Assembly: GCA_002914805.1 (NCBI GenBank)
Contig: JXTB01000232.1
Coordinates: forward strand, 9,768-73,767
Length of the DNA stretch: 64,000 nt
Origin: Parasponia andersonii
Lineage: Eukaryota; Streptophyta; Magnoliopsida; Rosales; Cannabaceae
Direction of reading: 5' to 3'
How positions within the stretch are numbered: the stretch's first letter is position 1; every line of letters starts with the position of its first letter. The notes beneath the pieces were generated by a model. The model searched no databases and had not been told where the DNA came from. It worked only from the letters and a program-made list of their open reading frames with translations. A program made the position numbers and the translations under genes. Below are positions 1-11,477 of this stretch, piece after piece.

Positions 1-95
1 GTCGCACAAAACCTGTGGAAGAGGTCGCATATAACCATCACGGAGGAGGTCGCATATAACCCTTATGCGACCTTAGGATTTTAGACCGCACAACA
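1..95 (-). mobile_element. Terminal LTR fragment, same family as the 4099-15190 element, opposite orientation
   Basis: Read on the minus strand from position 95 downward, the sequence begins TGTTGTGCGGTCTAAAATCC, which matches the start of the right LTR at 14550. It then carries the family's repeated GTCGCAT / GCGACCTCCTC modules. The TG terminus lies at 95-94, so this is the 5' end of an LTR whose body continues past the left window edge. Only 95 bp are visible, so whether it is a solo LTR, a full element or a truncated copy cannot be told. Confidence 0.75.
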
Positions 96-110
96 GTAGG
101 TAACGAAAAA

Positions 111-228
111 ATATTAGGTAATGATCAAAATATATCTAACATGATAAACTTCAACTTGAAAATAAATGAATATTAGGTAATGATCAAAATATATCTAACA
201 TGATAAACTTCAACTTGAAAATAAATGC
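111..228. repeat. 59 bp tandem duplication
   Basis: Positions 111-169 and 170-228 are two copies of the same 59 bp AT-rich unit, identical except at the last base. It lies directly beside the LTR terminus at 95. The near-identity implies a recent duplication. Confidence 0.9.
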
Positions 229-1418
229 TTACAGGCATAATAATAAGCAATAAATTAGGAAAATGGGCAGGAAGTTGTGGGAATTGCAGATGATTTCAAA
301 CGCCAAAGCCCGTGGATCTGGCCACCCTCGTAGACGGCGGTGACGATTTTACCCTTTGGATCCTCCATTTTTTGCTTTTACCACTTCATCTTGTTATTGG
401 CCGCCGCCATAACCTCCGCCATAACCTCCATTTTTCATCGATTTAAACTTGAGAAACTTTCTATGGCAATATGCTATCGACAAAAAGATTTTCGTGTAAC
501 GATTTTACAATATGAAAACTCGTGGACCGCTATTTTTGTACTTTTATTTTGTTCAAATATTTAGCCTTTGCCACTCCGAGAGAAGATTCTGGCTCCATCC
601 GTTATATACATGAATATACCACATACGTTCCGAACAACAACGATTTGTCGCGGTGTCGTTTAAATCAAGTTACACGCAAGAGACATATAAGCGATGTGTC
701 ATGCAACAACTAAATGACATATTATAAACGTTGCATACTCTTTTTAAATGTCATTCTTTTTTTTAAACGAAACAACTAATTGTTATGTGTACGAACATGC
801 TAGTTAAAAACGACGGTTAATGTCTTCATTGTCGTTTCTTTTTCTTAGACATTAAGCACCTCCCCTGATCTGTTTTTTACGTCATTCTGAAGTTCGTTTA
901 TACGTAAAACGGCTTATCATTATCTCTATTTATCTGGAGATTTTGAAATAAAACGACATTTCGTTGAGAAGCCCTTTATCCTTTGTGCCGAGTATCATTT
1001 TGTGTTGACTGCTGAATGTGATATGTCATTGATCCTCTACCATATGTAGTTCTGGATAGAGAGAATTTTTCCCCTGAATGTCGATGTCGTCTGCCGTCTA
1101 CAAATTAACGACACGTCGTTTTACTCAGTCTCATGCATATAATGTATGATACTGTTTGAAAGGTTGACAATATCAGCACTACGCGAAGCAAGAGCAATGC
1201 CCATTTCATTAAAGAAAAGCACGTTGAGATCGACGAGATGATCGATCCCACAATTTGTTTTGCTCCAAGATTACACACAACTCCTCAATTTAAAGGATGA
1301 TTATCTAAACAAAGACTAGCACTGCAAATGGTCACAAAAGCTCTAAACGGCCCAAGCAAATTCCAACAAATTTTATTTCATTCCTTCGTCAGTATTTGCC
1401 CAAAAGGGCGACATATTA
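229..1418. other. Intergenic, no supported gene
   Basis: I see no coding exon that can be supported. The short open frames at 340-713 have no recognisable domain. A minus-strand stretch around 395-440 encodes a Gly-Tyr-rich run that stops at once. The 3' end of APS reductase transcripts should fall just below 1419. Confidence 0.5.
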
Positions 1419-3531
1419 TCATCGTAGAGCATTGACGAACACCATCAAAGAACTTACATCTCTCTTCTCCGACGGATACTTGATAGGCTTGGACGAGTGT
1501 TTCGGGAAGAAGAGTACTGTGGGAAAGCTTCCAAGCTGCAGCTCTTGCTGCGCGTATGCTTTTTGATCACCGTCGGCCCTGAACTTTGCCACTTTCACCC
1601 CAGAACCTGCCAACTTCCCTGCTGATTCGATGTATGACTCTTCCATTGCCTTACCAAGTTCCAAAATGACGAAAGCTAATTAGTTACAATCATTCTCAAT
1701 AATAATCTTAAATAACGCTTTAAACATGGCTTAAGCCTCAAGAAGATTTCTTTACCTGGCAGAAGCGACACCATGGTGCATAAAGCACAACAAGCCAAGG
1801 TTCTCCTCTGCTTTCCAATCTAGCCAGGTTTTCTATCCCTTTTCTGCTCAAATCAACAATGTTCTGGCTGTTGAAGATGTCGGCTGCTGTGGTGGCGCTC
1901 CCATTTGTGGGCAAATTTCCATTTCCGTTGCCAGTCAGTTGGGGTACTGCTTCCTCCTCTTTGATGTTACCTTTGTGGAGGCCACATTCCTTAGCTGTGG
2001 AGTCCTCCCACCACCACCTTCCCTCCCTCTCATGCTGCCCGGGAAGCACCGGCCTTGTGCATGGCTCGCATCCAATTGAGACGTAACCTTGTGAATGCAA
2101 AGAATTAACAGGTACGTCCATTGCTCGAAGGAAGCTCCATATGTCCTGACCTTCCACATTCGCCGCAGGATTCCACTTCACCAAGCTACCAATTCCACCA
2201 TCCATTCCTTCAAAGGAAGGATCCACCTGGACAACTGGAATTTCAGCCCTCGTGCCAGGAGACTGATCTTTTCTTTGTCCAGTGATCCAAGCGCGAAGAC
2301 CCTTGAGGGCCCTCCTTAAAGGCCTAACTTTCCTCACTCTACAACACTCCTGGTGCCCATCATCATAAAACGAAAACAGTCCTTTGCCTCTTACCAATGC
2401 TTGAACTTCCACTGCATCAGGAAACATGTACTCAATGTGGATGCCATAGTGCTTCTCAACTTCATCAAAGAACTTGTATGTTTCCGAGTTAAGCCTCCCT
2501 GTGTCCAGGCTGAATACCCTGAAGGGTCGGCCCGTTAACCTGGCATACTCAATCAAGGCTACATCTTCAGCCCCACTGCAAAAACAAAAGATACCCACAA
2601 AAATTCAAGTTATAAACGTTCAAAATTACTTTGAACACAAATGCCTTTCAATAGAAAGTTATGGTTGGTCATATGCAATCAATGACCAACTTATTTGCAT
2701 AAATTGGTTAGACCTATAGGCAGCTCACCATGTATTGAAACCTATGATATCAAATTCAATCTCAATTTCCCTCTATCCTCACATTAACTTTTTTATTATA
2801 CTACATTTTGAATTTCAGCTAACTAGACCTCAAAAATATTCAAAAATTTTAATCCTTAACTTTAATTTAAAGACAAATCCTCCTTTTTTTTTACCAAGTA
2901 ATTAGTCAGATTAAACTGTAAAGTCTACTGAAAAGTATATCTACATCGATAAACATACATAAATAAATACCTGAAAGCAATGGCAATTTCGTTTCCAAAT
3001 TTCTCAAGCGCTTTATCCATAATTTGCAGAGGCGAAGCGTTTTCCAATTCTTTAGCCAACCTTTCATAATCTTCCTCTACCTCTATGCTGCTATTATCTT
3101 CAAGCTCTGCACATTTTAACCCTATTAACTTCTCCATAATCAGATTTTTCAAATACGAAAATACTCAAATTCGAGTATCCATTAATTCCATCACATAAAA
3201 ATTTCCCAGATTTACCTAGAGAAGCAACTGTAGAAGCTTCCAGAGGAACAAGGAGGTGGCTCCTCTCTGATTCGGCGTATATTGGCCTCACCGCCATCTT
3301 TTTCCGACGAAGCTTCCCGAAAGCCACCGCCGACGGAACCAACCGTTGATCTGATGAACCGATAGAACCGATCCTCAATGCGGCTGCAAAAATCACAAGA
3401 TTCTACCACCATTGATATGAAATTCAAGAAAATCTTCGAAAATTCAGGGGGAAAAAATATGTGAAGGTGGAACCTTTGAGCTGGTGCGAAGCGATCGAAG
3501 ATCGAAGCTGAGAAGAAGATGCGAACGCCAT
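1419..3531 (-). CDS. APR: 5'-adenylylsulfate (APS) reductase, chloroplastic
   Basis: Reduces APS to sulfite with glutathione as donor in plastid sulfate assimilation. Five exons (CDS 3531-3474, 3383-3216, 3106-2971, 2575-1756, 1649-1419) give a 470-residue protein, the usual APR length. The first ~70 residues are Ser/basic-rich, as expected for a transit peptide. The reductase domain starts near residue 100 ([11 protein letters not shown] at 121). Cys198-Cys199 and the Cys290-x2-Cys293 pair are the family's iron-sulfur ligands, and Cys318 in the ECGLHKG motif is the catalytic cysteine. A C-terminal thioredoxin/glutaredoxin domain carries the redox pair Cys390-Arg-Phe-Cys393. All introns are GT-AG; the last acceptor (TAAG at 1650) has a weak pyrimidine tract but is the one that keeps the domain in frame. 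Identity is clear; the exact paralogue (APR1/2/3) is not. Confidence 0.95.
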
Positions 3532-4053
3532 TGAAGGAGGAATTCGAAGTTTTTTTTTTTTTTTCCGTGTGTTGTGAGAATTGAGCTTCTGTGAGTCTGA
3601 GTGTGAGCTGTGTGTCCGTACTATAAGGTTGACGCGGTTCATTGAACCTGGACACTAATTTTGTTCTAGTCTTGTTTTTTGTTTTCTTATTTTTTTTTTT
3701 TTATTTAGGAAAAAAGAGACAAAATCCAGGTGGCATTAGGTGGGGTGACTCAGCCACTCAAGTAGTCAGATTTGCGTCGAAGTTTGTTATGAGTCTCATG
3801 ACTTGTTTGGATCCATCCTTTTTAGTACCGGAAAATAACTTGAATCTTATTTTGGTCACCATTTTTCTATATAGGATTGCTAAATATACCTTTTTTTCTA
3901 TCCTTCGGTCTTAGTCTTAGTAGATACAGTAAATATTATTATCATAATTATTAAGCGAAATTGAATAATATAATACACATGTTAAACAGTAAAACTTTAA
4001 AACTTGAAGTGAAAAAGATGTATTTAGCACTCAAATATCCAATATAGTATATG

Positions 4054-4098
<45 letters not shown>
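3532..4098. promoter_or_regulatory. APS reductase upstream region ending in a TA microsatellite
   Basis: This stretch holds the 5' leader and presumed promoter of APS reductase (minus strand). I see no clear TATA box at the expected distance. A T-run lies at 3680-3703, and a long alternating TA tract at about 4050-4098 abuts the retrotransposon. The insertion therefore sits only about 570 bp upstream of the APR start codon. Confidence 0.5.
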
Positions 4099-4100
<2 letters not shown>

Positions 4101-4688
4101 ATGTGTGGTCTAAAATCCTATGTCAGGTCGCATGAGTAGGGATTGGGTGCGACCTCCTCTGAATAGGTTATGTGCGATCCGAAAGAAAAGGAAACTAGTC
4201 TCTGCTTCGTCAAACGGGTAACCTAAAAGGAAAGGAAAATAAAAGTCACTTTCATGATCGACCAGTTACCCAATTTAAGTGGTCACCCAATTATGTTGTT
4301 ACTCAAATTGTATTACCCGATTGTATAGTTACCTATTTTCACAATTGGGAACAATGAGTTACCCTCATCTATATAAAGGGAGCTCAATGTTTCGGTGGAG
4401 GATTCAGACTCTTCGGACTATCCTTGAACTTTTTGAATTGTGGAGAACAAAGAGAGAGATTATTCCAAAGACTGTTTTCTTCTTCTTTCCAGACAAGATA
4501 TTGTAACTTTGAGTGTTTGTAATTCTCCAGAAAATAATGAAAAACAGTGGACGTAAGCTCATCTTTTTCGGGGCTGAACCACTATTAAATCCTTCGTCTC
4601 TTTATTTTCTTTGATTAATAACTCAATTTACACAAGCCACATCTCTTAATTTTTTCTAAATTTATTGTTAACAAAACCTCCATCAACA
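4099..4688 (+). repeat. Left LTR
   Basis: 590 bp, starting TGATGTGTGGTC and ending CCTCCATCAACA. A TATA-like box (TATATAAAG) lies at about 4370-4378. The U3 part holds one copy of the GTGCGACCTCCTC...AATAGGTTATGTGCGA module; the right LTR has more. The end is fixed by the primer-binding site that follows. Confidence 0.93.
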
Positions 4689-4689
4689 A

Positions 4690-4707
4690 TTGGCGCTAGA
4701 AGGAGGG
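4690..4707 (+). other. Primer-binding site
   Basis: TTGGCGCTAGAAGGAGGG begins one base after the CA end of the left LTR, the standard position for the site primed by the 3' end of a cellular tRNA. I did not assign the tRNA species. Confidence 0.7.
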
Positions 4708-4750
4708 CTATTCCGGCCAAAACAGTTTGTCAAATTTCACTTTTTTAATA

Positions 4751-6400
4751 ATGGTAAATACCAGAAACACTACCAGAATCACCGAAACTAGCCAAAACTA
4801 ACCCCAAAGCACTGTTGCTGCACAGGCAGATCCTGCTCAGGATCAGCCTACTATGACTGCATCAGAAAACCTTGCCCAGAGACAGGATCGCATGGATGAG
4901 ACACTAGTGAACCTTCAACAAGTCACTAACCAGATCAATGACACCCTACGATGACTTGCTGAAGGGCAGATGGTGACCCCACCATAGCACGAATGTCCCA
5001 AAGAACGTCCTGCTCAACTACTTGAGAAAGGAATACAGATCCTAGAGACAAGAAGACACGACCAGCCAAGAACCCAGCAAGAGCGTCATGAAGATCGCAT
5101 CTCCAAAGGAAAAGGCAAAGTCGCAAACTTGCCTCCAGAATCTGGTACGGAGAGTTCAAGTACTAACGGTGATCGTGGACAACCTTCTCGCAAATCTACT
5201 GATAATCAAGATCGCTTGAGCAGCGAACGAAAATGACCATCGAAAAGTGTCTTCGAAAGAATCAGCAGAGAGTCGACATAAGATCCTACAGACCTAAGAC
5301 AACACTTAGAGCGACGACATAGCCATGAACGATCCATATTTCATCATAACGATCAAAGCTGGTCTCGTCGCACTATTTCGCTGGATTCCTCTCACAGATC
5401 GCAGAAGACTCTACCTGATCAACCCACCATACATCAAGATAACGATTAAAGGCCGCCCTTGTCGCCAGCAAGAGATAATGCTTTCCCTCCAAATGTCGAT
5501 GTTCACAATTTAAGGATCGCATTAGACGCACTTGCTGGTTGGGACGATGAGCTCGCTGATGGGTATCATCAATCGCCATTCAGCGAAGAAGTTCGAGCTG
5601 CAGCCCTACCTATTGGATTCAAACTTCCCACCATTAACACTTTTGATAGGAAAACTGATCCACATGACCATATGGATCACTTCAGTGACTTGATAGAACT
5701 CCATCGTGTCAATGATCATGCACGTTGCAGATGTTTTGCTATAACTCTCTCGGGAGCAGCAAAAAAGTGGTTCCGAGGAATCAAATCTAGCTCGACCTCG
5801 TCCTTGCAACAACTTCAGATAGCATTTTTGAGACAGTTTCAAGTTGCCAAGAATTTTACTGTTCCACTTGTTAGCTTGTCTGCAATCTGGCAAGGTCCAG
5901 AGGAGACTCTACGATCTTATCTCAATCGATTCACCTCAGAGTTAGCAAAGGTCAATAACCCACCTGAGGGAGGAGTTCTAACTCTCATGATGGCTGGGGT
6001 GCGACCAGAAACTAAACTCTAGGAGGAATTGCTTGAGCGAGAATGTAGAACTCTAGAAGACTTCTACCGAAGGGTTAGTCGTTATCTGAGAGTAGAATCT
6101 TCACACGAGAATCTTCAAAAGACGAAGAAAGAAGGAAGAAAAGATGCGACTAAAGACGCGGTCATTACCAATAATAACGGTAATAAGAAAAACAAAAGGA
6201 ATAATGAACAGCTGACGGAGAATCAACCTAGACCCAAAAAGCAGGAGATTTCAAGAGCTCTCATACGGTTCAACAATCACACTGAGTTAAACACGCCCAT
6301 AGATCATATCTATGCTGTCACAAACCAAAAGGAGCGATACCGTCAACCGGAACCGATGAAGTGGGACAGGACAAAGCACGACCCCAACAAGTTCTACTAG
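4751..6400 (+). pseudogene. Retrotransposon gag relic
   Basis: An ATG at 4751 opens a frame rich in Gln/Asp/Ser, broken by several stops before 5460. The conserved gag core lies at about 5620-6150; it contains the DPHDHMDHF, AAKKWF and FLRQFQVAK motifs typical of plant Ty3/gypsy capsid (retrotransposon gag family). A TAG near 6020 interrupts it, and a Lys/Asn-rich tail follows. The product would be the structural protein of the particle; this copy cannot make a full one. Confidence 0.85.
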
Positions 6401-6983
6401 TATCACAATGATATTGGGCATGATACCAATAATTGCTTTACCCTGAAGGATGAAATGGAAAGGCTGATTAAAGAGGGGCAACTGCAGCAGTACACTAGGA
6501 AGAACGACGAAAGGCGAGAAGATAACCAACAGCGACCTCCAGAAATTCAGCACGAAGTCCGAACTATCTTCGAAGGACCGCATGTTGGTGGAGATTCGAA
6601 AAAGGCTCAAGACAGGTATGCACGAGAAGCTCGACAACAGCTATTAACTAACGTCATGCATCTTGAACAGCGACCACGCAAGCTTCAACGAGTACTAGAC
6701 ATGGACATTACCTTCACAGAACAGGACGCAAGGGAAGTCCATTATCCTCATAATGATGTGTTGGTCATAAAAATTAACTGTGGAAGCACACAGTTGTGGC
6801 GAGTATTGGTTGATAACGGGAGTACTGTGGACATCCTATACTTCGACGTCTTTAAGAAGATGGGGTTGAATGAGAGGACTTGAAGCCTACCATCACTCCA
6901 CTCTATGGTTTCACTGGTGATAGCCTGATGCCTATGGGTATGATTGAATTGATGGTCAGCGTTGGAACCTATCCTAGGATTTC
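6401..6983 (+). pseudogene. Retrotransposon aspartic protease region relic
   Basis: The frame at 6455-6883 ends in a retropepsin-like segment with VLVDNGSTVDIL, the family's active-site Asp followed by Asn-Gly-Ser. A TGA follows at 6881, where the pol frame should continue. Protease normally cuts the gag-pol polyprotein. The remaining protease sequence resumes after the stop and includes the NVVLGRP motif near 7030. Confidence 0.8.
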
Positions 6984-8550
6984 AACAATAATGTCCTAGT
7001 TTTTGGTGGTAGATTGCCCATCTGCTTTCAATGTTGTGCTGGGAAGACCAACACTGAGGGAACTTCGAGCTATCACTTCGATCTACCATCTCACTATAAA
7101 GTTCCCGACCCAATACAAAGTAGGCGAGGTGCAAGGAAACCAATATGATGCGAGGATTTGTTATAACAACTCGCTGAAACTCGCAGCAAAGGATGCGACA
7201 TCCCCCACAATGATGGTCCACCTGCTAGAGGAAGCATCAGTTGATGCATCGTGCAAAGCGTCAGTCGAGGTAGCGGGCAAAGCGTCAGTCGAGGCAGTGG
7301 GCAAAGCGTCAGTCGAGTCGTCAGACAAAGCATCAGTCGAGTCGTCAGATAAAGCATCAGTCGAACCGTCAATGAAAGCATCAATCGAAATGACCAGCGA
7401 AGACTTCGATCCTCGAGAAATAGACGAAGAGGTCAGAACTGGACCCATTGAAGATCTGAAGGACTTATCATTCGACATATCTTCCAAGACTTCAAAGATT
7501 GGAACGGAGGTTCAAGGACCTGTGCGAGCTTCATTGGTCACTTTTCTGAAATCTAACTTAGATGTCTTCGCATGGCGATATTCAGACATGGTAGAGATTG
7601 ATTCAAGGATCATATGCCACCGTCTTAACATAGATCCGACAAAAAAACCTGTATGGCAGAAAAGAAAGGCAATGAATCAAGAACACTATGCCGCGTTAAA
7701 AGAAGAGGTGGAGAAGCTGCTCGAAATTGGGTTCATAAGAGTCTTTTTATCCTAACTGGCTTGCAAACCCAGTTTTGGTGAAGAAACCCAATGGGAAGTG
7801 GAGAACGTGCATCGATTTCACCGATCTCAACAAAGCATGCCCGAAGGACAACTTCCCACTTCCAAGAATCGACCAGCTTGTAGATGCGACATCGGGGCAT
7901 GAACTTTTAAATTTCATGGACGCGTATTCCGGATATAATCAAATCCTTATGTACGAGCTAGATGAGGAGCATACTTCGTTCATCACTGATCGAGGATTAT
8001 ACTGTTAAAAAAAGATGTCCTTCAGACTTATCAATACAGGACCGACCTACCAGCGTCTTGTCAATATGATGTTTGCAAAACAAATTGGCAAGACAATGGA
8101 GGTATACATCGACGACATGCTGGTGAAGTCGGAGAAGCCCGAAGATCATATCAGGCACCTTAATGAGATGTTCAAAATTCTCTGAAAATACCAAATGAAG
8201 CTGAATCCCCAGAAGTGTGCGTTTGTGGTAGGATCTGGAAAATTTCTGGGTTTTATGGTCAATCAGCGAGGAATCGAAGCAAATCCTCAGAAGATACAAG
8301 TGTTGATTGATATGCAATCTCCTCGTAAACTCAAGGATGTGCAAAGCCTAACAGGAAAAGTAGCTGCACTGAGTCGTCTTGTATCCAGATCAACCGATAA
8401 ATGCCAACCTTTCTTTAAAGTATTGAAAGGATCAAAGAAGTTCGAGTAGATGAAAGAATGCGAGCAGGCATTCCAAGAGTTGAAAAAGCACTTGGGTTCT
8501 CCTCCACTCTTGTCGAAGCCAAACCCAGGAGAAGAATAATGCGTATATCT
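6984..8550 (+). pseudogene. Retrotransposon reverse transcriptase relic
   Basis: The linker (7003-7560) includes four or five near-repeats of a Lys-Ala-Ser-Val-Glu unit at 7230-7390. The RT palm follows: WRTCIDFTDLNKACPKD (about 7800-7850), the FMDAYSGYNQI motif (about 7915) and the catalytic YIDDMLVKSEKPEDH box at about 8105-8150. A frameshift near 7745 and stops near 8006, 8183, 8448 and 8537 disrupt it. The function would be cDNA synthesis; this copy is dead. Confidence 0.9.
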
Positions 8551-9703
8551 CGCTATTTCCAAGTATGCGATGAGTACTGCATTAATTCGTAAGGAAGGAA
8601 ATATTCAGCTACCTGTCTATTATGTAAGTAAAAGATTACTCAATGCTGAAACCAGATATCTAGAGATGGAAAAATTGGCGCTTGCACTCATCATCGCATC
8701 AAGAAAGCTTCGACCTTACTTCCATGCTCACTCCATCAGGGTTTTCACAAATTTTCCATTGAAACAGGTTTTACAGAAACCTGAGGCATCAGGACGGCTG
8801 CTTAAGTAGACTATTGAATTGAGTCAATTTGATATCAATTTTCAACCTCGCACTGCCATAAAGGGTCAGGCCCTCGCAGATTTTATTGTAGAATTTACAT
8901 ACGATGTCGATCTTCCCACAGGAGTATTTGAAAAACCCACTTCAGATACATCAAGGTTGTGGAAACTTTATGTTGATGGGTCATCGAATAAAAAAGAAGC
9001 AGGTGCGGGCCTAGTTTTAATCAGTCCTGAAAGGCACAATATTCATTGTGCGCTTCGCTTCAAATTCCCAGCGTCGAATAATAAGGCTGAGTATGAAGTA
9101 CAGATAGCTGGGCTAAAGCTCGCACAGGAAATGAAGGTCGAGATAATTGAAGTGTACAGCGACTCCCAGCTGGTCATTTGTCAAGTTAAGTGCGATTATC
9201 AAGCGAGAGGAAAGAAAATGATGGCCTATTTGCAGAAGATGGAGAAATTGTTCTTAACATTTATTGCTTATAACATTCAGCTTCTTCCTCGCATTGAAAA
9301 TACATGGGCGGATGCACTTGCTAAACTCACTTCAACAAAAGATACAGAGTTGTTGAAGGTAGTTCCTGTTGAATTTCTTATATCGCCAAGCATCGAGGTC
9401 GAACCCCAAGTAGCTATGCCATTTGATGAGAAACCATCGTGGATGGATCCCATAATGCGATATATACAAAATGGCAATCTTCCTGAGAACAAAGACGATG
9501 CAAAGGGACTCCGTATGAAGGCAGCCCGCTATATCATCCAGGATGAAAAGCTTTATCGAAGGAGTTTTAGCTCGCTATTATTATTATGTGTCAATGATAA
9601 AAAAGAACACTATATTATGAGGGAAATTCACAAAAGAATATGTGGAAATCATTCTGGGGGGCAGGCACTTGCAAACAAGATTCTTCCACAAGGGTATTTT
9701 TAA
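8551..9703 (+). pseudogene. Ty3 RNase H plus second (archaeal-type) RNase H relic
   Basis: The first part (8570-8809) reads as the Ty3-type RNase H (YYVSKRLL, RYLEMEKLALALI). After a stop at 8807 comes a 294-residue frame with LYVDGSSNKKEAGAGLVL (about 8960-9010), NNKAEYE and a YSDSQLV motif, i.e. a complete set of Asp/Glu residues of an extra RNase H domain. Carrying two RNase H domains in tandem is a hallmark of the Tat lineage. The frame continues into the integrase zinc-binding segment. Confidence 0.88.
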
Positions 9704-10350
9704 CCAACTATGAAGAAGGATACATTGGAATTTGCTAGGAGGTGTGATAAATGTCAACGATTTGCGACTATTCCTAGAAAACCACATGTTCCTTTAACCA
9801 CAATGACTAGTCCATGGCCATTTGCTGTTTGGGGAATTGATATTATCGGGATGCTGCCATTAGCGCGAGGTGGTTTGAAGTATACGGTGGTCGCAGTCGA
9901 TTATTTTACAAAATGGACGGAAGCTGAGGCCTTGAGCACCATTTCAGCAAAGAAGATGATAGATTTTATTTACAAATCTATAATCTGCCGTTATGGTATA
10001 CCGCATACTATAATTTCTGATAATCGAAAACAATTCAACTGTGATGAGTTCCGTGACTTCTGTAACAACTTGGGCATCAAGAAGGGTTTCTCTGCTGTTG
10101 TTCATCCGTAAGCCAATGGGCAGGTCAAAGCGATAAACAAAATACTCAAACAGAATATAAAGACAAAGCTAGAGGAGTATAAAGGAGCTTGGCCAGAAGT
10201 ACTTCCAGAAGTTTTATGGGCTTATCGCACCAGACAACGAACCACTACTGGAGAGAGTCCATTCTCTTTGGCTTATGGATATGAAGTAATGATCCCAGTT
10301 GAAATTGGTACGGACTCTCTACGGCGATCTGTTTATGAGCAAAATTAGAA
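9560..10350 (+). pseudogene. Retrotransposon integrase relic
   Basis: The zinc-binding HHCC part runs from the HKRICGNHSGG segment (about 9630) to RRCDKCQRF (about 9740), broken by a TAA near 9703. The catalytic core shows the first Asp (GIDIIGML, about 9835) and the second Asp in SDNRKQF, where the usual Gly after Asn has become Arg. A stop near 10110 falls before the HPXANGQ motif and the catalytic Glu region. The enzyme would insert cDNA; this copy is inactive. Confidence 0.88.
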
Positions 10351-11460
10351 TGATGTATTACTGAGAATTGAACTCGATCTTTTAGAAGAACACCGTGAAC
10401 AATCGATCTTTTAGAAGAACGATGTGAACAATCTCAACTTTGAATTGCATCATATCAATAACGTACTGCTCGACATTATAACTCCAAAGTCAAAGGTAGA
10501 CATTTTGAAGTTGGTGATCTTGTCCTTCGACGAGTTCTACCTAATAATAAAGAACATGGTGCTGGTGTATTTAGGCCTTCCTGGGAAGGGCCTTATATTA
10601 TTGATAATATCATTCGACCTGGGACATACAACCTAGCTCGCATCAGTGGACAAAAGATCGAGCATGCTTAGAATGCAGAATAACTTCGTCGTTATTATCA
10701 ATGAATCTTCATGTTTATCTTCAACGGCCTACTGTATCTTCGATATTTCGTCATTTGATGTCGTTCGTCAATAATATTTCTTCGGCTATTACTTCAACTT
10801 CGTTCAGCTATTCTTTATGGCAGTTTTCGGACACCATGAAACTCGGGGGATAGTAGGATCAGAATTTTATCTCCTACTTGTTTCCGTTCATCTTTTTATA
10901 GTTTTATGGCAGTTTTCGAACACCACAAAACTCGGGGGGCAGTGGGATCAGAATGTTATCTCATACTTGTTCCCTAAGGGACTATGCAAACATCCATTTA
11001 GAGGAGATAGAGTTTTAGATCGTCGAAGTATCTGAAATTCCTTAAAATCCTAGGATTTTCTCCTCACTTCATGCCTCAGCATGTCGTATTACGCAATTTT
11101 CTTCCTCGAACAAAAAAGTAACTAAGCCAAACGTTCATTGTTCGATGTGATATATTGCTATATCCTATTTTGACATGGAACTTTTGAAATAGTTGAGTTT
11201 GCGTCACTCGTATTGACTGTTTTCTTAAGCGACCTAACCTATCCTAACACTTAAAACTCATTTTAAGTTAGTTGGATTCAAATCGCTAAAAGCACACTGA
11301 TCAGTCACTTAGTGATTGACTACTTGGTTAAAATTATTATTGTGTTTTCATTATTTTGCAGGAACATCTGACAGGGAAATAATAATATTTATTAAAAGAA
11401 GTCATCCGTACATGAGCAGATAGGAAGGGGGACGAAGCACGTGTTATTCTAAAAATATTA
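10351..11460 (+). other. Retrotransposon 3' region with a short duplicated segment
   Basis: 10355-10425 holds a duplicated short segment (GATCTTTTAGAAGAAC occurs twice), and remnants of the integrase C-terminus follow to about 10680. Two copies of a roughly 89 bp unit start at 10815 and 10904 (TTATGGCAGTTTTCG ... AAACTCGGGGG ... TCAGAAT.TTATCTC). The G-run in each copy resembles a polypurine tract. No further gene is visible to 11460. Confidence 0.6.
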
Positions 11461-11477
11461 AAAAAAATACAAGTGTT

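Noticed and set aside
300..440. Minus-strand Gly-Tyr-rich run (GGYGGGYGGGQ then stop) and a short ATG frame near 372, possible exon of a glycine-rich or other gene
   Set aside because: No upstream coding sequence joins it, no splice sites fit, and nothing recognisable follows.
4050..4098. (TA)n tracts here and at 19018, 36483, 48411 and 52071 as special structures
   Set aside because: Ordinary plant dinucleotide microsatellites; noted only where they border elements.
7225..7395. Tandem Lys-Ala-Ser-Val repeats in the retrotransposon as a CRISPR-like array
   Set aside because: Units are contiguous with no spacers and lie in the protease-RT linker; a coding microrepeat in a eukaryote.
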